This document shows, piece by piece, positions 9,111 through 18,462 of a stretch of 30,736 bases of DNA. Below the pieces are notes generated by a model. It did not search any database, was not told the origin of the DNA, and was given only the letters and a program-made list of their open reading frames with translations. Each line of letters opens with the position of its first letter. The first letter of the stretch is position 1. The stretch comes from Mesotaenium endlicherianum. Lineage: Eukaryota > Streptophyta > Zygnematophyceae > Zygnematales > Mesotaeniaceae. Both the position numbers and the translations under genes were made by a program. The stretch lies in the NCBI GenBank assembly GCA_009602735.1, contig WELA01003918.1, positions 101,521 to 132,256 of the forward strand, written 5' to 3'.

Positions 9111-12100
9111 GCAACAGGTGGCAGCACCAGAGAGGACGCTGTTCTGTACACCAAGGCCAGCAAAGCCCACCAGCTCTGAGCTCCTCACTACTTCCCTCTT
9201 GCCCCGTCTGCGGTTGCGCGTGGGGTCCGGGTGCCTGTGTGGGTGCGGGCGCAAGTGCCAGCGAGGGCTCTGTCCTGACTGCCCCCTGCTTGCGTCGACG
9301 GGAAGGAGGCTCAGTCAGATGAGGCTTGGAAGCAGGGTAGGCTGCTTTGATGTCCGAGATGGGTCTGGGTATGCTTCCCGGGCTGGCTCGTTCGGTCCCC
9401 TCCCACCTGCTGCCAGCTCATCTTGCCGGTCTCTGCAGTGGGCTCATGGTGCCGGCTTTGAGAGGCGATATATCTGAAGCCAGCCATAGAGCCCGCACCA
9501 TCGTCCCACTGCTGAGATTCACCTCCCCTGCCCGTAGCATCTGCCACGTGACCTCATAACCCGCCCTCCGCGGAGCAATTGCCAGTTGTCATGTGGCACG
9601 GGCTGGTTGCCAAAAACATGTAGGGCACATCAACTCACACACCATCATCCATCCTTTTTTGACGGTGGAGATACTACCTATATATGCCCTGAATTGGTCA
9701 AGCATCCGTCGGCAGTTGCACGTAAGGTTGGTCACTTTTCTACCTGTTTTTATGTCGCTGACCCGCCCAGGTGTGCTTGTTAATTAGCTGTAGCTTCTGA
9801 TTGTCTAAGAGCAGCAGTTAGAATAGCGAGTGCGCCACCATACGGGGTCACCATAGACCGTGGAGGCTTTTACAAGCTGCCATGGTTTTCCTTGCTCTAA
9901 ATCTGTGCAGTATTACGAATTTACTATGAGAGTTTGTTAACATCCTGATTGTTGTTTAGTTCTTCGGGTCATCGGGCCTGGGATCGATCAGCTTTACTAT
10001 CGAGGGTTTATACTTTAGTAAATTGTAGCTTGAGTAAATGTCTTGTAGGTGTTTTTCTTGAGGATATTCTTTGAGTATATGTTTGCCATCATTTATTATT
10101 CGTACTTTTTAGGTTTCGCATACGCACGAGTGCATACAACTCAATAATTGTTTGTTTACTGCACTTTAGGCTGCTGGAGAATTTATGCATGACTAAACAT
10201 TTATATATGTATGAATTGCTTTCATCAATGTCTGCTCAACTAGTTAACTCAACAGCACGGTGTCTTGTATTGCACACAATATTGTCCCTTGCAAATTTCG
10301 GCCTCACGCGCGCACCCTTCAGAGGAAAATTCAGCATGCTCATATCTCACTAAGAAGGCAATGAAATGGTTGCAGTCCTCGTGAGCTATCCCCACTCGGT
10401 GAGTGTGAAGTAGGAAATTCATGTAATGCTTCAAATATAAAAGTGTGCAACTGTTGACTAATCAGCATGTTGGAAGTCCTTGACTTCAGCTTTACCAATT
10501 GATGAATATAGTGCAAGGCCTAGTACGTAATTTCGAACAATGAATGTCATTGCTAATCCTCACAATGTCTATCTAAAACATCAAGTGTATGCCAAAGTTG
10601 ACGGAGTAAAAGTACATCCATAGCTTTATGTTTGATAGATTCTCTTCTTTCTATTCCTTTACAAAAAAAGCAACACATTTGACGTGATCAATTATCAAGC
10701 ATCGTAGTAGAAGTGCACTAATGAGAGTGGCGCATATTGTCCAACAATCTATGTTGGCTAATTCTCAAAGTTGGTTTTAGAATGTCTAGAACAAAATTAG
10801 AAACAAGTGTTGTCTTTCTTTTTCTTCTACTTACATGAAAATATCTTACTTGACCACCATGTGTTGCATAATGTTCTCTTGAATCACCACCTATCTCTCA
10901 TTTAAAGTTGGAGCTTGCAAGTTGCTACTCTCTAATCTTATCAATGACAAACTAGATTGTGGCAAATTTTCTCCCAAAAAAAGAAGAGAACTTTTTTGAT
11001 TGTCATTGGATCTAGTACAGTTTACGAATTCTTGCTTCACATCGAAGTTCTTATACAAAAAATTGAGAGTTAAAAGGGGTCACAAAGCAACATTGAGGAA
11101 TGGCGATATATAGAAAACCATGCAGAAGTATGACTTTTGATTTATCATGGGTCTTTTTTTTTTAATCATCATGATGGATAAAGTTGAATTTTTATTTTGT
11201 TTTGTTTATATGTTGTGTTCAAATTTCTTTCACTATCGGTGCAACCAATATTGTGCAAGGATTCTCACAAATTTGCTTGGGAAGTGCCCCCAGATGAAAA
11301 TCCAAGTTTTAACATTAAGGCAATCTCACATGCATGAACTTTTGTCATTCTGTTGAGAGGCCCGCGGGAAGAAAAATGTGTGTAGCTTGATGTCGTCAAT
11401 GAAACGGCAAGCGAGACCTGTAACCTAAATGAATTAGCAACTAAAAAACGCCCAAAAATTTACGTAACGTCAAAGAGTGAACCAAGAGTTACAATATAAT
11501 GAATTGTTGCTTGTGTGCTAACTTTTGATTGGTACACGTTTCAAATGTGCAGAATGTGAATTTGAGTTCATATTTAGAGGTATGGAAACTTGTAGTTAAT
11601 GTGGTGATTTTTTTAACCTTTTTTAAAGTCTAAGAAAAACGCGATGCAACTTTTGGCGACCACACGCGCTTGTCAAACCAATGAATCAACGCTAATAACA
11701 CCCACATACAATTGGAGAATATTATAAAACATGTGAAACAGGGCGCAAGAGTTCACAATGAGACTTATTTCTTGAATTTTATTTGTTGTTTTAAGTTGCT
11801 TTTGAAAAAGCGACAAATGACTACCTTAAATCAATCAAGCCGAACTTCACATATCAGAGAGGTTGCACCTTTTCTTTCCGGATTTGTTTTACCTTCCAAC
11901 AAGAGTGCATTTTCATATTAAGTTATTGGAATCCAAAAAAAGCAAGAAATGAAATAATATTTTGAATGCACTGAAATATTTTCACGCATTAAAGATGAGT
12001 ATAATATAGTAGATGAGTAACATAAAAGATGAGTATAACACGCTCCACAAATGGTCAACAACAAATTTGACTTCCAGTAAAACAGACGCATTTGAATTTG

Positions 12101-12216
12101 AAAGCCCGGCAACGACGTGGGGCGGGAGCCAAAATGTTCGTCTGCGAGTTGAGACTAACTTTGCAATTTAGAAGGGGTCGTTAGCCATTCAAGTGCACAA
12201 AAATGTGAAGAACCAT
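9111..12216. other. 3' flank of the FNDC3-like gene, then AT-rich intergenic DNA without a recognisable gene
   Basis: Up to about 9640 the sequence remains GC-rich and is probably 3' untranslated region or proximal flank. From about 9650 it becomes AT-rich, with only short reading frames (70 codons or fewer) lacking any family resemblance. I see no tRNA, tandem array or transposon ends in it. Confidence 0.5.
12212..12216. repeat. Target site duplication, left copy (ACCAT)
   Basis: The five bases before the 5' LTR are identical to those after the 3' LTR (16442-16446). Because the two ends lie in different contigs, the match also supports the scaffolding across this element. Confidence 0.88.
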
Positions 12217-12711
12217 TGTAGTTATTTGAGTTATTATATATTACTTTGCATATATGTTTCTAAATATATTTGGAGTAGTATTGTGTGGATTCAAGTGTGA
12301 ATAGGTACTCTAGTGACTTGGTTCATGTCCTTTGAACCTTCTAAGGCATTTTCGAAGTTAGAGGAAAGTCCTAGAAGAACTCCACGTGGCAAAAGTCAAA
12401 TGTGCCATTTTTAGGTCAAAAGGACATGTGTACATTATTCTAGAAAGAGGTGGCAAGTGTTGGATGTGTTGGGTGCCAACACATCAACATACACCTTCCT
12501 AGAAATTACTATTTAGCGAGTATATAAACAAGAGCTAGAACATAGAAAGAGATTCCAGAATCACTTTTGTACTTGCCAAATTCCAGAAATATATTAACTT
12601 TCAAGAAGCCATCTCTCTTTCAAGAAGCTACCGCTTGTGTTCAAAGATCCTTGTCTTGAATAGATAAAGTATTATATTTCACTAAGTACTTCATCTATCT
12701 GTTTCACTACA
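12217..12711 (+). repeat. 5' LTR
   Basis: The LTR is 495 bp and matches the copy at 15945-16441 with about 12 substitutions and two 1-bp indels by hand comparison, roughly 97.5% identity. It contains a TATA-like box (tatataaaca, 12521-12530), the likely start of element transcription, so U3/R would divide shortly downstream. Confidence 0.93.
12521..12530 (+). promoter_or_regulatory. TATA-like element in the 5' LTR
   Basis: The sequence tatataaaca is conserved in the 3' LTR at 16251-16260. It is placed about 190 bp before the LTR end, a usual distance for an LTR promoter. Confidence 0.5.
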
Positions 12712-12712
12712 G

Positions 12713-12726
12713 TGGTATTGGAGCCA
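12713..12726 (+). promoter_or_regulatory. Primer binding site for initiator tRNA-Met
   Basis: One base after the LTR, TGGTATTGGAGCCA matches the complement of the plant initiator Met-tRNA 3' end (TGGTATCAGAGCCA) at 12 of 14 positions. This primer is common among plant LTR elements. Confidence 0.8.
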
Positions 12727-12748
12727 GGCTCTTTGGTAGCACAAGAAG

Positions 12749-13994
12749 ATGGCCGATCCTCAAGACCAACAACAAGCTTTCGAAGGAAGCCCTTCCTCTC
12801 CAAGAGACCCTTCTCCAGNTCTCCAGCGCCGATGGGAGAGCCCACTCATAAAAATCTACAACAACAAGAAGCACCACAAGGAGGAGCACCGTCGAATCTC
12901 GTGGCAGCCGCTATAGCAAAGTTGACCCCACCACAAGGAATTTCCGCACATGAGTGGGCAGCCTTCCTAATGACCGTCCACAACCAAGTGGGCTTGGCCA
13001 CCTATGAAGCAACCGTGCAAGCGTCAAGAGAAGCTATGGCTGCCATGGTTGCCCCTATTGCGAGCAATGCTCAAAATCCAACCCCGGCTCAAGCGCCTCC
13101 ACAAGAGCCAACGAGAGCAAGGAAACTCATCAAGCCCGGCAAACCCGACACTTTCAACCCCGGGAAAGGTGCCAACCTGAATTTATGGCTCTACCAAGTG
13201 GAGACGTACCTCGCATTCCTTGAAGTACCCGAGGAGGACTACGTTCCCTTTGCCGTTACCTTACTTAGAGGAGCAGCAACATCATGGTGGCGTAACTATC
13301 CAGCGGCTATATATCAAGCTATGGCACACCCCATGCTCGGCCAAAAGCCCCCACCATCACATGCAAGATGGGCAGATTTTCGTGAGGCCCTCAAGAAGCA
13401 ATTCATGCCCATCAATGCGGAGAAGATTGCCCGAGGAAAGCTCCACCATCTCAAGCAAACGACGTCCGTTCAAGAGTATACATCCAGATTTCACGCCCTC
13501 ACTCTTGAGATCCCCAACATGTCTCTCGAGGAGAAGATTGACCGTTACATCTTTGGCCTCAAACCCAAGGTGGCAAAGGAAGTGGAGTTACGCGACTTGA
13601 CGGACTTCTCAAAGATCATTGAAGTNACTTGACGGACTTCTCAAGGATCATTGAAGTGGCCCAAAAGGAGGATACCTTGGATTTCAAGCACTCCGTGCCT
13701 CCATCTTCACGGGTTCCGGCGACGCGGGTGTACGCAGCCCCTTCCACATCCGAATCAGGACCCACACCCATGGAAACCGGAGTTATTAAAAGGGACCCCG
13801 CGGCTGCCCGGAAGAGTGGAAGACCCTCCAATGACACTTATGATGCAAGAAACCAGCAAGGAGTGAAAGCAAGACTCTCCCCGGCTGAAAAAGAAGCTCT
13901 CATGACGGCTGGACTATGCTTCTATTGCAAGGAAAAGGGCCATCGTGCACTTTCATGCCCCAAAAAGTTGTCAAAAAACGGACAGCGCCGGTAG
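12749..13994 (+). CDS. gag: Retrotransposon gag polyprotein (frame broken only at two scaffold joins)
   Basis: The likely start is the ATG at 12749, 22 bases after the primer site. The frame changes at n 12819 and n 13626. Each n is flanked by a direct copy of the same bases (7 bp and 31 bp), and counting one copy instead of two restores a single frame at both places, so the breaks look like assembly artefacts. The product has a Pro/Gln-rich N-terminus and a retrotransposon gag core with W-W-R-N-Y, then [12 protein letters not shown] and S-V-Q-E-Y-T-x-x-F. A CCHC zinc knuckle (C-x2-C-x4-H-x4-C, 13917-13958) lies near the C-terminus. It would form the particle and bind element RNA. The stop is TAG at 13992-13994. 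Confidence 0.85.
12819..12819. other. Scaffold join (single n) with 7-bp duplicated flank
   Basis: The sequence reads tctccag-n-tctccag. The repeat on both sides of the n suggests two contig ends that overlap but were not merged. Confidence 0.8.
13595..13657. other. Scaffold join at n 13626 with 31-bp duplicated flank
   Basis: Bases 13595-13625 recur at 13627-13657 with one A/G mismatch. This is the expected picture of an unmerged contig overlap. The mismatch suggests sequencing error, allelic difference, or two element copies joined together. Confidence 0.85.
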
Positions 13995-14008
13995 GCCAGG
14001 AGCCTACC
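13973..14008 (+). promoter_or_regulatory. Probable -1 ribosomal frameshift signal between gag and pol
   Basis: In the gag frame the codons TCA AAA AAC contain the canonical slippery heptamer A_AAA_AAC (13973-13979). After a 10-nt spacer, GGTAGGC (13990-13996) pairs perfectly with GCCTACC (14002-14008) around a 5-nt loop. The gag TAG (13992-13994) lies inside the stem. Slipping back one base enters the pol frame, which is open for about 1.37 kb. Heptamer, spacer, stem and the phase of pol all agree. Confidence 0.75.
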
Positions 14009-15349
14009 ACCCCAAGACCCACTTCACGAGAAGGCAACACGCCAAGTGAGGTGGAGACCCCCGTTGAAGACGACGTTCCAGCCCCAATGAGTTTGAGAGG
14101 TTACCTTGGAGGAGAGAAGGTCCACATCTTGGTGGATAGCGGAGCTCAAGGCAACTTCATTGCTGCAGATTTTGCCACCAAGCACGGTATTACTATGCGA
14201 ACTCTTGACCACGACGAGGAGATTATGATGCCCGATGGATTCTCCTATACTACCCCTTCCAAGAAGACGTACCCCTTGGCACTCTCTATCAAGTCCTTCA
14301 AGGATAGAGTAGTGTTCTCCCCCATGCAATTGGGCAAGTACGACGTCATCCTAGGGACGCCTTGGTTGACCAAGCACAACCCCCAAGTTGATTGGAGGAC
14401 CGGTACTATCAAGATCAAGAATGACATCACTTCAAGAATCTGTATTTTGCGTGCAATCCAAAATATTCCGATCCAAGACATCGAGAAGCCGGCACACGAG
14501 ATACTATTGTCCGCCCTCCAACTCAAGAGACTTGTGAGGAAGGGACACGAGCTTCTTTTGGCCTTGATCACGCCAAAAGACATCAAGAAAGACATCGAGA
14601 GTCAAGAAGGCAGCCCCGTTCCCAAGGAGATACAAGAAGTCTTAGAGGACTACAAAGAAGTGTTCTCCCCGGAATTGCCCAAGGGCCTACCCCCCAAAAG
14701 ATTCGTAGACCACAAGATAGAGTTGGAGCCCGGAAGCAAGCCCATCTCTCGGCCTACGTTCAAGATGTCATACACGGAGCTAGACGAAGTCAAGAAGCAA
14801 ATCAAGGAGCTACTGGAGCATGGCTTCATTCGACCTAGCAAGTCGCCATTTGGAGCCCCGGTGCTATTTGTCAAGAAGAAAGATGGTACCTTGAGGATGT
14901 GTGTGGACTATCGCGCCCTCAACAAGATCACCATCAAGAATCGATACCCGCTGCCGCGCATGGATGAGCTCATGGACCGGCTGGTTGGAGCCAAGTACTT
15001 CACGAAGATTGACTTACGGAGCGGCTACCACCAGATTCGCATCGCAGAACCGGACATAGAGAAGACGGCATTCAGGACAAGATATGGACATTTTGAGTTC
15101 ATGGTCCTGCCATTTGGACTCACCAACGCGCCAGCAACTTTCATGACTATGATGAACACCATATTTCAGCCCATGTTGGACAGATTTGTGGTGGTATTCA
15201 TCGATGACATCTTTATCTACAGCAAGACCCTTGAAGAGCATGCGAGACACTTGAAAGAAGTCCTTGAAGTATTGAAGCAAAACAAGCTATTTGCGAAGGA
15301 CTCAAAGTCCAAGTTTGCTCAATTTGGAGCACTGGTGAGAGAGATATGA
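13979..15349 (+). CDS. pol: Retrotransposon pol: protease and reverse transcriptase, truncated
   Basis: The pol frame is open from before the proposed frameshift to a TGA ending at 15349. A retropepsin-type protease carries L-V-D-S-G-A-Q (D-S-G near 14135). The reverse transcriptase begins near 14800, with [32 protein letters not shown] and [10 protein letters not shown]. Its catalytic box is F-I-D-D (about 15199-15210), a known variant of Y-x-D-D. The fingers, palm and catalytic Asp residues look intact. The frame leaves the family pattern after the L-F-A-K segment and stops; thumb, RNase H and integrase are missing. This copy should be unable to integrate on its own. Confidence 0.88.
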   Translation, partial: RTAPVGQEPTTPRPTSREGNTPSEVETPVEDDVPAPMSLRGYLGGEKVHILVDSGAQGNFIAADFATKHGITMRTLDHDEEIMMPDGFSYTTPSKKTYPLALSIKSFKDRVVFSPMQLGKYDVILGTPWLTKHNPQVDWRTGTIKIKNDITSRICILRAIQNIPIQDIEKPAHEILLSALQLKRLVRKGHELLLALITPKDIKKDIESQEGSPVPKEIQEVLEDYKEVFSPELPKGLPPKRFVDHKIELEPGSKPISRPTFKMSYTELDEVKKQIKELLEHGFIRPSKSPFGAPVLFVKKKDGTLRMCVDYRALNKITIKNRYPLPRMDELMDRLVGAKYFTKIDLRSGYHQIRIAEPDIEKTAFRTRYGHFEFMVLPFGLTNAPATFMTMMNTIFQPMLDRFVVVFIDDIFIYSKTLEEHARHLKEVLEVLKQNKLFAKDSKSKFAQFGALVREI

Positions 15350-15784
15350 TGCTCTAACTAGAAGGGGGTCAAGCTGCTGGTATTGTTAGGGCAGAATATG
15401 CCTTCTGACATTGTGCCCTTTCCTGAACTTGGAATGCTCTGAAACTCAAGACTCTGGTAGAACATCTTACAGCGCCCAGTTTGAGACTTGGTTTGCAGAA
15501 TTTGGAGAAGTATAGAAGGACTTATGATTCTCAGAAGTTGCTGCACAGATTTGGAGGAGTGCCTACTCTCTCAGCTCTCAACGACACTCCAAAAATTAGA
15601 ATGCTCTCAAATTTGATGACCCGGTAGAGTTCTCCGACGCGGTCTTGCACTCAAATTTTTGGATTTGGTGCAGCTCTGTGGACGCTATGAATTTTCGAAT
15701 TTGTGGCAGATTCTGGGCCAACTTGTACAATTTTCTTTATCATCAAGAAGTAGGCTAGCCAACAAGGTCACACCACCCACGACC

Positions 15785-15910
15785 TTGCCTAGTCTACCTT
15801 GCATGTGTAGCACCTGACTTGGCGCCTTGGACTAATCCTCTTCACATGTGTGGCATCTGACTTGAAGATGTTGACTAGTCTGCTCCACATGTGTAAGACC
15901 TGACTTGACG
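15785..15910. repeat. 43-bp imperfect tandem repeat, about three copies
   Basis: The core catgtgt..g.ac/tctgacttg occurs at 15802, 15845 and 15888, exactly 43 bp apart, and a gactagtct-like core between copies keeps the same period. It lies just before the polypurine tract. Confidence 0.8.
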
Positions 15911-15931
15911 CGCCGAGACGTCGCTTTTTCT

Positions 15932-15944
15932 GGCGGGGGGGTGA
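15932..15944 (+). promoter_or_regulatory. Polypurine tract of the retrotransposon
   Basis: G-rich ggcgggggggtga directly precedes the TG of the 3' LTR and follows a T-rich stretch (tttttc). This is the expected plus-strand priming position. Confidence 0.7.
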
Positions 15945-16441
15945 TGTAGTGATTTGAATTATTATATATTAGTTTGCATATATGTTTCTAAATATATTTG
16001 GAGTAGTATTGTGTGGATTCAAGTGTGAATAGGTACTCTAGTGACTTGGTTCATGTCCTTTGAACCTTCTAAGGCATTTTCGAAGTTAGAGGAAAGACCT
16101 AGAAGAACTCCACGTGGCAAAAGTCAAATGTGCCATTTTTAGGTCAAAAGGACATGTGTACATTATTCTAGAAAGAGGTGGCAAGTTTTGGGATGTGTTG
16201 GGTGCCAACACATCAACATACACCTTCCTAGAAATTACTTATTTAGAGAGTATATAAACAAGAGCTAGAACATAGAAAGACATTCGAGAATCACTCTTGT
16301 ACTTGCCAAATTCCATAAATATATTAACTATCAAGAAGCCATCTCTCTTTCAAGAAGCTACCGCTTGTGTTCAAAGATCCTTGTCTTGAATAGATATAGT
16401 ATTATATTTCACTAAGTACTTCATCTATCTGTTTCACTACA
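15945..16441 (+). repeat. 3' LTR
   Basis: The LTR is 497 bp, begins TGTAGT, ends ACTACA and aligns over its full length with the 5' LTR. It is followed by ACCAT, the right copy of the target duplication (16442-16446). Confidence 0.93.
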
Positions 16442-16655
16442 ACCATAGTGTCATTTATCTCTAGAACAATGTCCCATTTGGAATCTGGAGATGGGAAACA
16501 TAGAGTTGGTCCAATATTTTTCCCACACATATTCACATGGGTTGATGTAACGTTTTTGCAAAACGTTCAATTTTCTGAAAATCCTTTCCTCAGTATTCAA
16601 GGAATCTTTGATAATAGCGGAAAGAAAATATCTACAATCTGTAATCTTCGCTAAG

Positions 16656-16658
<3 letters not shown>

Positions 16659-16738
<80 letters not shown>

Positions 16739-16786
16739 NNNNNNNNNNNNNNNNNNNNNNNNNNNNNNNNNNNNNNNNNNNNNNNN

Positions 16787-16832
<46 letters not shown>
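16659..16832. repeat. GA microsatellite interrupted by a gap of 48 n
   Basis: Pure (GA)n flanks a run of n at 16739-16786 on both sides, so the gap almost certainly lies in more of the same repeat. Its true length is unknown. Poly-Glu-Arg or Leu-Ser readings are spurious. Confidence 0.95.
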
Positions 16833-16833
<1 letters not shown>

Positions 16834-16959
16834 AACTATAGAAATAGCGTTTGTGAGAGTTGCACTCACAATGACTCTTGCAGGTATTTTTACCTGTTCA
16901 ACGTGAGGCGCTTGAGTGCTTCGAGTCACCACCTAGGGCACCGGTCATGTCAACGAAAA

Positions 16960-17215
16960 CGGTCGAATAGATGTGACCCATTTGATCAAATGCCCGAAAT
17001 CATGCCGTGTGGCAGTTTTGAGACTTTCAACGAATCGCGACGAATCGTAACAAATCGTTTCGCGCCGAATCGGCGTAGTCGCGTTCTTTGAATAGACGTG
17101 ATTGTTCGTAGTCATGTCTATGCTTCTTTCGAAGTAGACGTGACTAATCGTGGTCATGTCTTCTCGATGTTTTTGATAGACGTGACCGTTCGTCGTACAC
17201 ACATGCTTTCGTCAT
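16960..17215. repeat. Degenerate 42-bp tandem repeat
   Basis: The core tagacgtgac/t occurs at 17093, 17135 and 17177, exactly 42 bp apart, each followed by a cgt(a/g)gtcatgtc-like stretch. A related tagatgtg lies at 16968, about three periods earlier. No coding function is apparent. Confidence 0.65.
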
Positions 17216-17237
17216 GACCGAGTAGTTGTAATAAGTA

Positions 17238-17292
17238 CTTCGCCAATCGGTTAGGTGTGATCGTCTCATATGAGGGTCACGGGTTCGAATAC
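17238..17292 (+). other. tRNA-like sequence (possible SINE head or tRNA relic)
   Basis: The order is a D-arm-like cgccaatcggttagg, an anticodon-arm-like cgtctcatatgag, then gggtcacgggttcgaatac. The last part matches an internal B box (GGTTCGAATNC) and the first part resembles an A box, with tRNA-like spacing. The T-stem does not pair properly and I cannot fold a convincing acceptor stem, so it is not called as a functional tRNA. Confidence 0.35.
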
Positions 17293-18462
17293 GCATGGAC
17301 GCATAATCGTTGCGTTTGAGATTTACGACTTCGTTTGGTACGACGACTCGTTATTAATATGAAATCAATGACTGTGCGTTATCCGAAATAATGATAATCA
17401 TCATAAACTAATCAATCCGTAATTGATTAGGTTATCATCTCATAAATATTCAAAGTACTTTATGAATAATTATGTCGTACTACTGCGAAGTAGTCGGATT
17501 TCTTTACGACGCTTATTGCAATAGCATCTTGGTCGTTTTTGTAACCAACCAGGGATTAGTCGGCACACGCGTGTGGCGAATAATTCATCAAGATGCAATC
17601 ATTTTTCAAATAATATATTGATAAATAGCGTAACGTGTTTTAGGTTATTGGGAAAATGTCCCAAATATGCCTAAAACAGCTCAGATCGTTACAGTTAATT
17701 GATATGAACTGTTTTCTGAACTGCACATTGTCAAAGTAAATGAAAAATTAACGCATGATTTGATGTTGCCTCTTAATATTTTAATGAACGTGAAGCTTGT
17801 ATGAACAATAGTATGAACAATTTGAATTTAAAGTTTACATGAGCATCACAAGCATTGAAAGATGGTAGTTGATACTTGGATTTTACTTCTCTGACCTAGA
17901 AAGACAATCTCCACATAGCTTTGGAGGGGACTACAGAGAAAAAATCTCAGAAGAATGCGTTCTAAGCTGCGACATATGTCGGTAACCAGAAATAACTGAC
18001 TCAATCAGGCCGTCCAAGACATGTCGCTAGGTACTTATTTGCCCCTCGGCGTTCGACGTTGTTATTGAGGAGAGTCGCCGTTGGACGCCGGGTCAAGCAG
18101 TGAACACGCCTGGGTCGGGAAGTCTACCACAAAAATTCCCGCCCATAATGGCCCATGCTTCTCAGTGCTCACCTAACTGGCGCTAACATGGTATCACATA
18201 GGTCAAGGGGGGCTCACACGCGAAAGCAACGACACAAGCTGATACAAACTGATACAAGCCATAGATATGAATTTAGGGCTGCACTTTTGAAGTTTATTAC
18301 GGGTTAGTTCGTAGCAGAAGGAATGTCGCAAGCTATTGTCTGACCTTGCGCGTCCCTCTCATTGTTGGCTCAATGTAATGCTCGCTCTGAAGTAGCCGTG
18401 TATGAACTTGGTTTGAGCAGAGTGGTACTCCAAGCGCAAGGTAAACCTTGTCGTTTTCAAGA

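Larger units (their letters stand above)
15350..15944. other. Non-coding 3' internal region of the retrotransposon
   Basis: Between the pol stop and the 3' LTR there is no frame with RNase H, integrase or chromodomain signatures. The region ends with a 43-bp repeat and the polypurine tract. It replaces roughly 2 kb or more of coding sequence usually found here in full-length Ty3/gypsy elements. Confidence 0.7.
12217..16441 (+). mobile_element. Ty3/gypsy-type LTR retrotransposon, internally deleted
   Basis: The element is 4.2 kb. Its LTRs begin TGTAGT and end ACTACA. It is flanked by a perfect 5-bp direct repeat, ACCAT, at 12212-12216 and 16442-16446. Inside are, in order, a primer site matching initiator tRNA-Met, gag, an overlapping pol frame in -1 phase with protease and reverse transcriptase, about 600 bp of non-coding DNA with a 43-bp repeat, and a purine-rich tract next to the 3' LTR. 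RNase H, integrase and any chromodomain are absent, so this copy could move only with help from another element. Reverse transcriptase directly after protease, with no integrase between them, is compatible with Ty3/gypsy order, and the RT motifs are of gypsy type. Two single-n joins (12819, 13626) lie within gag. Confidence 0.93.
16442..18462. other. AT-rich intergenic region and promoter side of the TM9 gene
   Basis: I recognise no protein-coding gene here. The region holds the right target duplication, a GA microsatellite with a gap, a degenerate 42-bp repeat and a tRNA-like stretch. The last few hundred bases should contain the promoter and 5' untranslated region of the TM9 gene, but I see no clear TATA box at a convincing place. 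Confidence 0.5.

Noticed and set aside
15785..17215. Regularly spaced short repeats as a CRISPR-like array
   Set aside because: The 43-bp and 42-bp units are degenerate tandem repeats without unique spacers, in eukaryotic DNA.
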